Shown here: in pieces, positions 1 through 13,359 of the stretch
Position numbering within the stretch: position 1 is the first letter of the stretch
Layout: every line of letters begins with the position of its first letter
DNA from: Podarcis raffonei
Lineage: Eukaryota > Chordata > Lepidosauria > Squamata > Lacertidae
DNA length: 64,000 nt
Direction of reading: 5' to 3'
Assembly: GCF_027172205.1 (NCBI RefSeq)
Contig: NC_070611.1
Span: forward strand, 40,544,979-40,608,978
Notes under the pieces: generated by a model
What the model saw: only the letters and a program-made list of their open reading frames with translations
What the model was told of the DNA's origin: nothing
The model's database searches: none
Translations under genes and position numbers: made by a program

Positions 1-3000
1 CCACAAATAACCACTGGCTTCTGAAGGTGAATTTCAACCAGCCTCCATCCACAAACATCAGCCTGCTTCAGCCTTACAAACACCCATGGACTTCCGAACG
101 TGAAGTCCACTAGTTTCTGCCCACCATTTGTCAGCTTCAGCTAGGCCCATCACTAGATATAGATATAAGCCAACTTCTGACAATGGATATCAACCACAAT
201 CAAGCCACAATCCCTCTCAGAAAGTGAATTTGCCTTACTGTCACTCTGTAGCCACCAACAGTGAGTAGATCACCTCTGTCCATTTGCCAATGTGCCACTT
301 CCAAGTGGAGGACTGGGAAATGCTGGATCTTGCAGCTGTTGGGAAATAGAAAAAGGCCCACCTTTATATCCACTCAGCTGCCATGTACTTCTGTGATGTC
401 ACAAGTAATCCTTAACCAACAGCAACAGCTGTGGATGTACCATCATCATCTCCTCAGGCCTCACACTTGTGGGTGCACCTCAGCAGTGATTTACTTGTGG
501 GCTTGCTTGTTTTTTAAAAAATATTTATAGACAAATGTCTTTGGGCCAAGTTGTTTAGGGCTTTGTGAATTAAAATAAGAACCTTGAGCCTGGCCAAGCA
601 GAAAATCAGCAAGCAGTATCAAATGACTGTATTGGGGGACTGTGCTTGTAGAAATGTGTGTGAGAGGCAAAACTATACGAAAGGTGTATATTAGAAGAAA
701 TGTACACTAAAATGCTGGCACGTTTTTGTGAGGACTTTAAACAAAAATAATACTGTGATGAACTAAACTTAAGACTGGAAAAATTAAAAACTGAGAGAAA
801 CCAAAATTGACAAATGTCACTGGAGAGCAACAGCAGGAGAGAGCTATAGCGCATGTTCTGTCATGCTAGCAGACCCTCCCATGGGTATCTGGTTGGCCTC
901 TGTGGGAACTGAATAGTGAACTAAATTCGCTTTGGTCTGATCTAGAAAGGCTCTTCTTACCTTTTTATCTGCAGAGACCAACTTCTGCTCTCTCTGGGTG
1001 TATTTCTGAAACTAGCATGGTGTCCATTCAACTGCCATTTTAACTGACTGGTCAGATCAAGCGAGATATGTTTGCTCACTAAAAATTATCGTCTACAATT
1101 TCTCTCGATTTATGAAAATGCATGGGAAATGTGCAGGTATGCAAAATATATAGTCCAGTACTGGGTGAAGGGAAGAAAGAAGAAATAAATGAGGTTTCAT
1201 CAGCCTCCAGCCTATAGTTTTCACAGTGTATTATGTCACAACAGTGCTGACATCAAGGTGGGAATTGCATGCAGTGCTTGCAAAAATATCACTAAAAATG
1301 ATCAGAGAAGGATGCTCTCATCCTAGTAACCTACATGCAATCATTACACCACACATGCATGAATCTTGAGACCAAATTCATTATTCTTATTGCACCCTCT
1401 GCTGACTGGTTCCTTGAACAGCTTTAAGCAACTGATTCTTAACTAAGATATAGTGTGGAGCTGAGAGTTAACATCAAGAGAAATCCAACTGATGATCATG
1501 TTCGTTGTGTTAGGTGAGGATAGGGTGAGAAGCAATGTGTTTAAATTATAAGACTGGTAGGTTTGGGTTTAATGTTAAATATTAAATGCAAGGTCCCTAT
1601 GATTGTCGTGGAAGTTTCTTTCCTTGAAGGTTTTCATCCGTGAAGGATGAGGAACTATTGCTTGGAGTATCTTAGGCACCAGGCTTCAAGGCGTTCATTC
1701 GCAGATGGGCCTGTAGCCTCCTACTCCGAAACACACCACCACCACCCCATTTCATAGATCTATGGGTCTTTCTACATTTTGCATAAACTGAAATGGTGGG
1801 CATTCACTCTGTTTGTAATCCTGACTTGGCACACAGATGGTAAATCTAAGGAGATATATAACATGCACATGCTGGACGTTGCCGACTGAGAATGGTCTAC
1901 CCTTTTCATAACTTTTGGCATTTTCCATATACTGACACAGCTCACTTTCGCAGTTTGGCTCTTCAGCCCCACCAGATCCTGAAATCCTACACAGGCATCC
2001 AGCATCACCAGGGGACTCTTCTCCCAGTGCATAAAATGCTGCCATTTTCCCTCAGCTGAAAGGAGCAGCCCTTCACAAAACAACCTGGCTGGCCTTACAA
2101 CAGCTGTAAATTTATTATCAGAATACATGACTCTTGCCTGAATTATACTGCAAAGCCTGTCTGCACAGCAGGGCAGGAAAGCACCAAATGAGCATCGTTT
2201 TGTGTTGTTGTTTTTATTATTGCTGCTGGAACAAAGTAACCGGGTTGACAGGAGATGTGTTTGTTGGCAAGAAGGCCATGACATTTTGAAAACCGCAGGG
2301 ACCATCCTGCCTCACCAAACACCAAGCATATGCAAAGAAAATGCATGCGGCCGTGGTAGAAAGGCACATCTATTGTCTTGCTAGCAGGCAGTGCCAGAAT
2401 GGAGAGCATCCCAGAAATGACATACAAAACTATTTGAGAAAGTGCTTGCCAATGCTGAAAGAAAAGGAAGCAGCACAATGGTAGCTGAGGAAGAAGCAGC
2501 TGGGCTTCGCAGCACCAGCCTGCATATTTCAGTTTGTATTATCCGCACTGTTTCATACAGTAAAAGAGGTCTTCCAAGGGGAATCTTTTATTTATTCACC
2601 AAACAATCTAACGTTCTGCTTCCTTCATCAGTTGATCTGTACCAAGGTTGATGAATCCGTGGCCCTGCAGGTGTTACTGGGCTCCAACTTCCAGTCAGCA
2701 TGGCCAATGGTCAGGGATGATGGGAGCTGGAGTCTAACAACATCTGAAGGTTTTCCGTTCCTGAGCTGTATGAAATATCTGTGTGTGTCTTATCTATATA
2801 CCCATCTCAAAGCATTGACAGCAATTAATTCATTTTTAAGTGCATTTGCATCCTGGAACTTCTAGTCATTCAGCTGTCATCTGTGTCCATGCTGTTAAGG
2901 TACGTCCATCTTACCACTTACTCTACATCCAGTTTTCTAATCAGGCTGAAGCTGGTTTGAAAATGCAGGAAAGGTCAGGTTGGGGTGGGAAAGGGCACCA

Positions 3001-4106
3001 AGCATAGCAGACCTGCACCATGCTAGACTGGAGGGCAGTGGCTGAGGAGGACCACAAGCAAGAGGGAAGGAAGGAGGGAGGGATGGAGGGAGGGGGAGGA
3101 GGTCACTCCTTCCTCCTCCTCTCTATTGTCACTTTTGCCAGGCTGGGCTCCTCATCAGCCACACCAAAAGCTGTGCACCCGCCATTTTGGGCTGGCTGAG
3201 CTTGAATACGAGAAAAAAAGGCATCCTGACTGAAGTCCAAATGGGACAGGGGACACTTTTCTCCAAGAACAGGGCAATCCCATTTTTCTAGGGACGGGTG
3301 GCAATCCTGTTCACGCTGTTCTCGTTTCCAATCCTTAGACTATCCATGACGCACTGCTCTCCTAATATTCAAATTCTTTAGTAAAGTAAGATAATACATA
3401 AATAGCACTGTATGTGGATTTCATCCTCCCAATGAAAACAGTCAAGGAAGAACGTAAACAAATGGCGTAGCCTGCCCCTTGGAAACAATGGACACCATGA
3501 AAGCCCTGATCAAAGGCAATGCAGGCTCGGTTCCATGCTCAAGGTCACATCAGCTTCAGTTTCTTCCAGGCTCTGTTTGTAAATGCTTAATTGAAATTGC
3601 CCCTCGACTTAGTCTGAATGACCCATAAAGCTTTGTCATGCCAGAGCATCCAGCCATTTGGGAAGACCTAGTGAAAACCATTTTGGTAGATTCACTTGCT
3701 AGACAACAGGCTTATTTTCTCTGTTTAACTTGGTCTGGCCCAGTAAGTCACTGAATACAGGCATCAAATAGTTGGATTGCCAACACTGCATGCAAATATG
3801 TTAGAATAAAGGCTGCAGTCCTGGACTAACTCAATCCAGGTAAGACCGAGGCGCTGTTAGTGGGCAGTTCCCTAGACCAGGTAGATGGGACCCCATGTTG
3901 TCTATGCTGTAGTAACCTCTAAAGTGGAATCTACACACAAATTTTGAAAATGCTGTGAAAATGCTTTTTAAAAAAACGTTTTGAAAAATACATTGAATTT
4001 TGCATAGCTCACTTTCACCGTCTAGTGTCACATTTGTATATTACACTTTATAACACATTTTAAGCGTTTTATTTGCAACTGTGTAGCTGAATCCTAGGTT
4101 AGAGGA
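1..4106. other. Intergenic, no supported gene
   Basis: No ORF here resembles a gene. The first 230 bases show a weak recurring pattern (see findings). A short L2-like scrap lies near 539-600. A lizard-type dispersed repeat (...gatgggagctggagtctaacaacatctg...) sits near 2690-2760. GA-rich low complexity is at 3060-3110. Confidence 0.5.
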
Positions 4107-4983
4107 GGAGGAGGATATAATTAAATTTATATACCTCCCTTCATCAAAAAATCTCAGGGCAGTTCACAAGATAAAAAATACAAGATGAAAACACAAATAA
4201 GTAGTTAAAGCAAAAATAAGAAAACAATAGCCACCTCCCTGTCCATAAACACATTTAAAAGCCTATAGGATATTAATCAGCAAAAGGCTTTGTTGAAGAG
4301 GAATGTTTTCACCTGGCGCCTAAAGATATATAACAAAGGTGCCAGGCATAACTCCCTGCGGGGAATGTCCCACAAGCGGGGAGCCATAGCAGAAGAGACA
4401 CTTTCTCATGTTGCCACCCTCTGGGCTCTAGCAGAGGAGGCACACAAAAGAAGCGCCTCAGATGATGATTGCAGGGTCAGTTTACATGGGGAGATGCAGT
4501 CCTTGAGATGATGGTGGTGGTGGTAGTGGTGATGATTACAGTGGTACCTCATTTTTCGAGTGTCTCAGAAGCCGAAAGTTTCCGTTTTCGAACACTGAAA
4601 ACCCAGAAGTACTGTAATTGCTTCCATTTTTTAATTCATGGCTTCCGCTGCATTTTTATCCCAATTTTCTCCATTGACTTTGCAGACCGCCCTTTGCACC
4701 TCGGTTGTCAAACATTTTGGAAGTCGAATGGCCTTCCGGAATGGATTACATTCGACAATCGGGGTACCACTGTACTATTAGTATTAGTATTAGTATTAGT
4801 ATTAGTATTATTACCTGTCCACCTGGCAGTCCCGAGGCACTGAATGCATTATACATCAAATTCAGCACTTTGAATTGGGCTCAGAAACTAATTGGTGGCC
4901 AGTGCATTTGGGTCAGGACTATATGCTCAAACTGTCTTGCCCCAGTAAGCAACCTGGCTACTGAATTCTGCACCAGCTGAAGT
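4107..4983 (-). mobile_element. L2-like LINE 3' fragment, interrupted by a MITE
   Basis: Read on the minus strand, the 3' tail is ...gggaggtatataaat, a LINE/SINE tail seen again at 6289-6365. Upstream lies degenerate 3' sequence with the same gist as the L2-like copy at 15113-15740 (phrases such as ttgaattgggctcagaaac). A pogo-like MITE at 4539-4772 and an adjoining (TAGTAT)n run at 4774-4814 split it. Confidence 0.55.
4539..4772. mobile_element. pogo/Tigger-like MITE, family A, TA target duplication
   Basis: A 234-bp element begins CAGTGGTACCTC and ends in the inverted GGGGTACCACTG, flanked by TA on both sides. There is no transposase. The interior differs from the other CAGTGGTACCTC elements in this window, so it is a second family using the same termini. 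It lies inside the L2-like fragment and is therefore younger than it. Confidence 0.75.
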
Positions 4984-5024
4984 GAGCTTCATGGCTGAGT
5001 AGGGATTCAAACTCTGATGTATCA

Positions 5025-5315
5025 GTAAGGTAAAGGTACCCCTGACCATTAGGTCCAGTCGCGGACGACTCAGGGGTTGCTGCGCTCATCTCACTCTATA
5101 GGCCGAGGGAGCTGGCGTTTGTCCACAGACAGCCTTCGGGTCATGTGGCCAGCATGACTAAGCCGCTTCTGGTGAACCAGAGCAGTGCACGGAAATACCG
5201 TTTACCTTCCCGCTGGAGCGGTACCTATTTATCTACTTGCACTGGCGTGCTTTCAAACTGCAAGGTTGGCAGGAGCTGGGACCGAACAACGGGAACTCAC
5301 CGCGCTGCGGCAGAA
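5025..5315 (-). mobile_element. Squamate tRNA-derived SINE (Sauria-SINE type), head truncated
   Basis: Starts with the (AAGGTA)n-type tail, then the family body (ggtcatgtggccagcatgac, then ctatttatctacttgcac), and stops before the tRNA-like head. Orientation is minus, taking the tRNA head as 5'. More diverged than the other copies here. Confidence 0.8.
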
Positions 5316-6245
5316 CTATACAAAACTATACTGGCTCTCTTCTCTTGGTCACTAGTTATCTGTATTTTATTTAAAGTAAGACATATAATATTTCCTCTAA
5401 ATATCAGATTCCTTGGCATCTGATATATTACTTGGGGGCACTTCTCAGCTGCTTGTCATAATACATATTTCAAGGCAGATTTGTGATCTAATACCTTTTC
5501 TTGAGGATTGGTGTTAGTATATAATACTCTGTGCCATGTATCTAAAAAGAAATAGGCAATGTCAGTAGGAGTCAGTAAATGATTTGTTGCCATTATAGTT
5601 ATAACTGATTTTAGATGTATAAAATGTCCCTTCTGTGCCGTGCCCTGTGCTGCTTTTCACAAAGGCACAGAGTATTTTGTTCCATGCGTTTTAATGCATC
5701 TGCCTTTGCAAAGCTAATGCAGTACTAGAAATTGCTTTCTGTGGCAATTCATGTTTTATTGATACAGTGCACATAAAAGTAATCTTAAATATTTCAATGC
5801 AGTCAAGAGGTTAGGTAAAGAAAGGAAGTCCCATCCTCCACCCTTGGAATTTTCTGAACTTTCATTCCAGATTACGATTTTCTCCCCAGAAAAGATGAAA
5901 ATGTCTTTGTTATGAGTCGTAATGCAGGAATCATTTCTTCCTAAATGGCTGTGTGTGTGTGCATTTCTTGTAATGAATAAGTATTTGGGATCTACATGGT
6001 TACTGGAGCTTACTGGAAACAGTACAATCCAGTGAATTAAGTGTTGGGTATGGTTATGGAAAACATGAGCTCAAATTACAGTTATAGGTTTGTTGCCTTT
6101 GGGCAGAAATACAAGTTGACTGCAATTCCAAATTCTGTGGCTGGCACAATCAAATTCACAAGGTTTGCTGCAAATGGATGGTAAAAATAACAAATCTAAA
6201 TCAGGTCCATAGAGACCTTCTCTGGTGCCTGTGAGGCACTTCTAC

Positions 6246-6291
<46 letters not shown>

Positions 6292-8248
6292 TTATTTATT
6301 GGATTTATATACCGCCCTTCATCAGAAGATCTCAGAGTGGTTCACAAGATAAAAATACAAGACAAAAGGTGAGGGGGAGGGGTGTGAAGAACAAAGAGAA
6401 TGCATGCTTCTGAAGGAAAGCTCAAGAAGATAGAGGGTTTGGGGTGAACCTGAGAGAGAAAGTTTGGAATTGGGGGTCCTGGGAAAGCAAATGGGTGTGG
6501 GAGAGGGAAGAGAGAGAGAGAGAGAGAGAGATTTTGGGGTTAGTTGATTAGCCGAAATGAGTGGTTTGAGAGGTAATTGTACAGGAATTGATTTGAAAGC
6601 TGGATCTGGGTGAGAGATTAATTTGGATTTGACTGTCCCATTAACTGCTCTATCTAGTTCAGTACTGCCAATGCTGATTAGCTCTCCAGAGTTTCAGGCA
6701 GGGGGCATTGGCAATACTGAACTAGATGGAGCAGTGGCTCTGACACAAAATAAGGCAACTTCCTTAGCAGTGGGTGGGGCCTGATTTTAGCATCAATAAG
6801 ATTTCCCAGATAGTGGAGAGCCTTCCCAGTCTTATTCCACCCCCCACCCCCTGAAATGGCCAATTATCTCATCTCTTTTCCTCCCCACTCATCTCCAATA
6901 TTGTGAACTGAGATGCAAGAGAAGTGCTTTGGATGATGAATTGTTGGAAGTCACGCCAGGAGAGGACCCAGCTACCTTCACCTGTTTACCACTTTTCATG
7001 TGAAAACAATTTCTGTCCATTCTGCAATTCAAAGGGACAAATGGTAAGCGGTGCAGTGGCCATTGTTACATCTAGTTTATCCCTAAGGAAAGCAGGATAT
7101 TCCAATAGCTGTTAAGGTGTAAAATAAGGGGGGATGAAGAACAATTCAGAATCTTTTCACATATGCTTGTCATACGTCATCTTTCTTGTCAGTTGGCCAA
7201 TGTTGTTTGAACATAATGGAGAGGAAGTCACACCGATGGAGTTCTGCGTATGATGGTGGAGGGATGGCATGACTGGCTTGCCGCAGGACAGCAGCAAACC
7301 CTGAGCAAGCAAAGGCCTGGTCCACAGACTCTGCCCCGAGATATACAAACAGAAACTTAGAAATTCATATACAATCCAGCAAGTTCTGCCTTTATGCAGG
7401 CCATGTTTGTTAACATAAATGCACTACACCAGATTGGCTGTGTGACAATTCTGTTTACTTTTCCTTATGGTTATACCCTCTGGTATAAACACATCTATTT
7501 CATATTACAGATATTTCCATATGCCTTGTGGAGTTCTATAACCACAGATACATTTGCAGAATTTCACAGTTTTCTCGTCATTTGAAAAACACTGTTAGTA
7601 ATCGTAAACTTTCAAGCAGGAAGGCCTAGCAACTCCTTAGAGAGGGTCTTGCCTCTAAGGATACAGGTCACCTCTTGGTTCACATGGAGAAGCTGTTTTC
7701 AACAGAGCCCAGTGACAGAAGTGTACGGCTGTATTGAGGCAGCACCAGTTGTTGAATTTTTGCACCCAGGGCAACTGCCCCTGTGCACACAAACCCATGC
7801 TACACCACTGTGGGCAGGGGCAGAGACAAAAAAGTGCAGAGCAACAAATGCACAATTTACCTTTGTTCACAAGGCTAGTTTCCTCTCCCTCTCTCTCCAT
7901 CTCTCTCTCTCTCCCCCTCTTTCTCCTCCATCTAGGCAAGCAAGAGGCATGATCAGTGTTCAAATATGCATTTATAGCCCCGCCAAAAAAACCCAGCTGA
8001 GGTGTGAGGCAAGAGTCCGTGAGGGGCATGCTGTGGATAGCTCCATTGGCCAGCTGAAGAGAGCTGAAGGGCTGCTTTTGGTTCCCGGGCTTGAAGGTCC
8101 CCACCATCACCGCCACGAAAGAAATTATAATCAGCACGGGAAGATCAGTCTTGGCAGGTCTTGGGAAATGAAGACAGGATACTGCCAAGGCGCCTGGCGA
8201 AGAAATGACAAATGGGGGCAGGGTGGTGTCAAAAAGGAGAGAAGAAAC
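5316..8248. other. Intergenic, repeats only
   Basis: Contains a (GT)n run at 6249-6288, a LINE/SINE 3' tail at 6289-6365 on the minus strand (same tail as at 4107), a (GA)n run near 6509-6531, and CT-rich low complexity at 7883-7932. The segment near 7760-7812 ends in gctacaccactg and resembles one end of the hAT-like element at 20277. No gene is supported. Confidence 0.5.
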
Positions 8249-8720
8249 TGTTATGTATTGAAGTTCTCACCCTGGCCATCAGGGGTGTCATGTATATAGT
8301 TTTCACTCAGGTCCACGTCAGTTAATTTAGGCGGGAAACCCTGGGTTGTTGTTGTTACAATGTTGACAGCCGGCTGCCTATACAGTGGTACCTCAGGTTA
8401 CATACGCTTCAGGTTACAGACTCCGCTAACCCAGAAATAGTGCTTCAGGTTAAGAACTTTGCTTCAGGATGAGAACAGAAATCGTGCTCCGGCGGCGCGG
8501 CAGCAGCAGGAGGCCCCATTAGCTAAAGTGGTGCTTCAGGTTAAAGAACAGTTTCAGGTTAAGAACGGATCTCCGGAATGAATTAAGTACTTAACCCGAG
8601 GTACCACTGTAAAAGCAAGGCCAGCTGAGCTGTTTGCTCTTCAGTTCAGTTCCAGCTTACGATAAAGAACCACTTGGAGAAATCTCTGTGTCGTCTGCTT
8701 TGTCAACCCACGACTTAATA
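8249..8720 (+). mobile_element. Probable solo LTR, split by a MITE
   Basis: Flanked by GAAAC on both sides (8244-8248 and 8721-8725). It starts TGTTATG and contains a polyadenylation-like GATAAA near its right end. Removing the nested MITE (8383-8609) leaves about 240 bp. The right terminus is not a typical CA, so the assignment to an LTR-retroelement fossil is tentative. No coding parts are present. Confidence 0.4.
8383..8609. mobile_element. pogo/Tigger-like MITE, family B
   Basis: 227 bp with termini CAGTGGTACCTC...GAGGTACCACTG and TA duplications (8381-8382, 8610-8611). The interior is built from repeated ttcaggtta/cttcaggttaagaac motifs around a short GC-rich core. The same family is at 13360-13585 (opposite orientation) and 60926-62317. 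Confidence 0.82.
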
Positions 8721-9727
8721 GAAACTTATCATCTGCCGCCTCATCTGCACAGTAACCTTCAACCGCAGCCAAAGCCTCAGAATTTCTACAGGACCCCAAA
8801 GAGCATTCTGATCTTCAAGGGCTGTTTTTGTCCTTTGCCCCTGTGAAATTGCCCCTCCCCCACAAAAAAACATGAGCCACATACATCAGGCCAGCATTAA
8901 ATGCAACTATATGACTCACCACCTCCTTGTCAAACAGATCTCCTTGATCCACCTTTTGCTTTTGCTCCTCTTCCCTTGCCTGCCTTGTTGTGTTGCTTTT
9001 CCTTTGTAAGCCTGAGGGAAGAGGCAGTCTAGTTCTGTTTTTTCCACTGATGTGAGCCACTTTGAGAGACAATATTCATCTGAAGAGTGAGATAAAGAAA
9101 TAGATTGGTTGAATATTCCGCACCATTTCTTTAGATAGCACGATGCATTCTAAGCCATAGTTGAAGCTTGATTCTAGAATTTAGCTTCTTTCTGTTTATG
9201 ATTATTTTGCTTGTTTTTGGTGGTTGCATATGGAAACACAAACATATCCAGTTATTCTCTCATGCTTTGCTTCTACTACATAAGCTTCACCTTAATTATT
9301 CACATTCATATCTAGAGGGAAAGAGGGAGGCTTTTTATAGCTTTGCAATGGCCAAGTTTCCTCAAGTTAGATTGTGTTGTGAGCCCATAATAAGCAGCTA
9401 GAAAGAACTGCAAATCTCAAGTGCCACCAAGATCACCCACAAAGCAAGTCTTATATTTTAATATGTGTACGGCCCTTGAAACATTCTTGACGCTTTAAAA
9501 ATATTTATTAAGGAAATTATCTGGAAGTGCATGAGGCCACCAGCTTGCTGAAGATATAAGCAGGACTAGGTCTGGTCATCGCCTGGAAGAGTGACTGCCT
9601 AGAAACCACCAGAGCTTGGAAGGAACTAGTTCAGTTTAACTACATTCACTGAATGAGATTTTAAAAAATCTCCAAACTGCACCTGAAAATGGTTCCCATA
9701 ATTGCCGAGTGAACTGAATGTGAATTA

Positions 9728-9896
9728 CCGTATTTTTTGCACCATAACACTCACTTTTTTACTCCTAAAAAGTAAGGGGAAATGTCTGTGCGTGTTATGG
9801 AGGGAATGCCTACGGGTGGCATGCCTACGGATTTTCCTCCTCTAAAAACTACGTGCGTGTTATGGTCGGGTGCGTGTTATAGAGCGAAAAATACGG
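9728..9896. mobile_element. MITE with CCGTATTTTT termini
   Basis: Inverted termini CCGTATTTTT...AAAAATACGG lie between TA dinucleotides, with subterminal repeats of the type gtgcgtgttatag. About 169 bp, no coding capacity. Related copy at 47951-48209. Confidence 0.75.
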
Positions 9897-10055
9897 TAAT
9901 TTCATTTGGAGCTAGAACCTTGAACAATTTCTTGTTCATCTTCAAGGTCTTTCTCATACATTTTATAATGAATGATTTTAGAATGTTGTACTATTTTATT
10001 GTTGTTAGCTGCCCTGAGCCCGGCTTCAGCTGGGGAGGGCAGGATATAAATAAAA

Positions 10056-10090
<35 letters not shown>

Positions 10091-12740
10091 ATGTGTTTAA
10101 GAAAGACTATTTCACTCTTTAAGCTTAAAGATTATGATTGTAGGAGTAAATAAATTAAATGATTCACATTCCACTGCATGCGTGTTTACTTAGTCTTCTT
10201 AAGTGTATTTTATGCTTCAGCACAGCAGCTTGTAACATATTCAGTGCTGGAGGGAAATGTGCCAAAGGATCATTTGAATGAACTTGAATTGAACCGAGGA
10301 CCAAAAGTGAAACAAACTGGTTTGGTTTTGTAAAGGGACAAACTTGGCCTGGAATTAGTTCCTTTATAACATGGACTTCCCAAGTTCTGAAAACTACACG
10401 TCTCCTGCCTTCGGTTCCATGAAGCAAGAAACGTGGGACTAAACGTAAGAAAAACCGAATAGCTAATAAATAAATGATAATGGTTAGTAGTGATATGGAT
10501 GTGCTACAATGAGAGACGAAGAGAGTTCTGTGGCCTAGAAAGCTTCTTCCCACCCACTGGTTGATAAGTAGATTGCCTTCCTGCCTCAGGCAGTTTTGGA
10601 TGACATCCACTGTCAAACAAAAGAATTGTTTGGCACTAGAATCTGACCAGGCCTCCACTCCTCGTGTGGTTTATAATCTCATATGGAGCTTTTCATTAAA
10701 ATATGCCGGAAAAAACTTTCTTCCTTATTCCATATGTCACATTGGAACAAAAACTCCAGTACCCTGTAAGGCAGCAAAGCTAACAGCATCCAATTAATAC
10801 AGGAAGTGCCATCTCCCCCCCCCCCATTTAATTATACTGAGTTTGTTGAGGCATTAACATGAGAAGGATTTCAATCAGGTTTGCATCCCCAACACCCACC
10901 CCAAGTTGGGCACAATTTGACTTTGGAGTCACTTTAGAACAGAGTCTGGAAAAGAGCAGTTAATATGAGATTTATTTTAAAATGGAATTTACTTGTGATT
11001 TTTATTATTATTATTTTTTACTATTCTGCATTTTCACACACACACACACACACCCCAAAAAAACTATGGATGAATTTCATTTCTGGACAAAATGTTGTGT
11101 ATAATGACAAAAGCATCTGAGTTCCTGAAATATCTATTTCCGTATGCTTTGAGCATTATACTAAGAAAAAATAGGGGGGCACCACTGAAAAACACATGAC
11201 TGTTTAAACTTTTAAATGAATGTACACTTGGAAGCTTTTCCATAGTATGCAAGGAAGTGGTGGACTATGGGTTTTTCAGAACATTATGAGACGTTTCAAT
11301 CAAGAATAGATATTTAAAATAAAGTGGCAATTATTCATGGATTGGGAGGGAGACTGAAACCTAATGAAGAGAGTTGCAGTGTAGCAAGTAGATGCCACAC
11401 TTTTTACCTTCCCATCTACCCCATGTGTTGTAGTCAGCAAAACTTTACTCAGAGTAGGCCTGTTGAACTTAATGGACCTAATTTCGTTAATTCGAGCGGG
11501 TCTGCTGTAAGTAAAACTTAATTGAATACCACCCCCACATTTAAAGCACATGGAGTGGAATTCTAAGTTTCCATTACTGAGAGCAATACTTCGTGCCTGA
11601 TATCCCCTCTTCTTCCCTCATGTGTCATTCTGGGGTTTCTTCTGACCTTCCCCTGAGCTAATTTTGGGGGCAGAGTGCTCAACAGGAGAAAAGAAAGCAA
11701 AAGTGCTGTCTCTCACTAGGGCAACTATTTATTTGGGGGAGTCCATTTACACCCCCTCCGCCTCCCACACAAAGAGGGCCCCACTTTGTGCCAACAGATT
11801 CTCACCATGGCAATCTTCCTCACTCTTGTGGAAGAAGATGAGAGTGTGTTGGTACACATTTAAAGTTACAAGTCCCCAGCCAAACACTCTGCCAGTTAAT
11901 GAGCTTTGGATCCAAGAACTGGCATGCTCTTCTCCGCTCACCAAGACGTGTAATTAAGACTGCAGTTGGTCGGCAAGTTACTGCTTGTACCGCAGTGCAT
12001 TCACGCAATCCATAGAGCTTAGGTTGTTTCAATCAAACCCCCAGCACATACACCACAGAAAACTTTATTACCCTCTTGGAGACATACAGCAGTATATAAA
12101 AGCCATTGACTTTAAAGCCTGCTTTCTGTTACTTCAAAAGTTTGACAAGCCCTTTACTTACAAAAGGTTATGGTTAGCATACATGATAAAGTTGTTGACG
12201 TTGTTTACATTATCTGCAAGAGGCCATGAGTTATTACGGTTCTGTTCTGAGAAGCTAAGCATCTTAAGTCAGTCAAACTGCACTCATGGCATCTAACTCT
12301 GCTACTAATCTCCCGAAACTAGCATGTGGTTGCAAGAGCAAAAGTAAACAAGGCTTTGAAACCTTTGAAGATTTGTAATCAGAACTCTTGTATTCTTGGT
12401 AATTACCAGATAATGAGCAGTTAAGTGTTTATAACTACCTTATTTCTCTTACAGTCCTACAGTAATTGTGTGTTTATTGTGAAGGAACTAGGATAGGATA
12501 TGCAATCATTTTATATACCTATAATCACCAGGACCCCCCATGTGGGAATAAGGCAAGCAAAGGAAAGAAAGAAAGCTATTTTTAACACTGGAGACCATCC
12601 CTAGTGCCATCACTGCATGGGTCACCTTGGAGAACCATAAACCATCTTCCAGCAATTAGTCATTCTAAGTCCTTCTGCCAACCTGCACCCTAGAAATAAC
12701 AATGCCAGACTGTGGGGTTGGGAAAAGGCATAGTCGGAGG
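9897..12740. other. Intergenic, repeats only
   Basis: Includes a plus-strand LINE 3' tail at about 10005-10090 (gctgccctgagcccggcttc... ending in an ATT run) and a short (CA)n near 11035-11053. A dispersed lizard repeat lies at about 11415-11525 (...ttactcagagtaggcctgttgaactta...). No gene supported. Confidence 0.5.
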
Positions 12741-13076
12741 CCCCATTCGCATCATACATTTAAAGAACTATGATGCCACCGAAAAGAGTCATGGCTTCCC
12801 CCAAAGAATTCTGGGAGCTGTCGTTTGTTAAAGAGTTGTTAGGAAACCCCATTCTTTCCTCACAGAGCTATAATTATCAGTGTGGATTCCCTCACAGGTC
12901 TATAATTCTTCACAGGGAACTCTGGGAATTGTAGCCCTGTGAGGGAAACAGGGGTATCCTAGCAACTCTTAACACCCTTAACAAACCTCAGCTCCCATAA
13001 TTCCTTGGAGAAGGTATCACTCTTCAAAGCGATATTGTAGTGCTTTAAATGTACGCTGTGAATGTGCCTAAATGGA
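12741..13076. mobile_element. Foldback, non-autonomous DNA element
   Basis: The two ends are inverted relatives: left ...cattcgcatcatacatttaa, right ...tttaaatgtacgctgtgaat. Inside are paired phrases gaattctgggagctgtcg and aactctgggaattgtagccc, also in foldback arrangement. About 336 bp, no ORF. hAT-type ancestry is likely but unproved. Confidence 0.6.
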
Positions 13077-13359
13077 TATCTGCCAAGTTGCCCTTGCCAC
13101 ATCTACATGGTTGCTTTAGCAAGAACATACCCAAGCAATGCATGTGTCTTGAGCACAACCAACCAACAAACAGCCAGTAGTTTAATACCTTATTGACAAA
13201 ACACAAATTTACAGAAACTCCAGAGGGGCATTAAACACACACACATTTCTGGAGTCAGCTGACACCCCTCCCCGGGCTTATGCTTTGAGCTGGACTGTTT
13301 ACTCCCATTATTTTCTGGGTTAGGGGAGATTCAAATTATTATTTTTCTGTTATCAAAGA

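Noticed and set aside
1752-2478. Minus-strand open frames of 97-177 codons
   Set aside because: No recognisable domain, no splice context, composition like random sequence, and they overlap each other in different frames.
7649-8299. Overlapping open frames of 216 codons (plus) and 177 codons (minus)
   Set aside because: Both cross a CT/GA low-complexity run and repeat fragments; neither resembles a protein.
10057-10090. CRISPR-like or satellite array
   Set aside because: Simple ATT microsatellite attached to a LINE tail; vertebrate DNA with no spacer structure. The same applies to the other short tandem runs.
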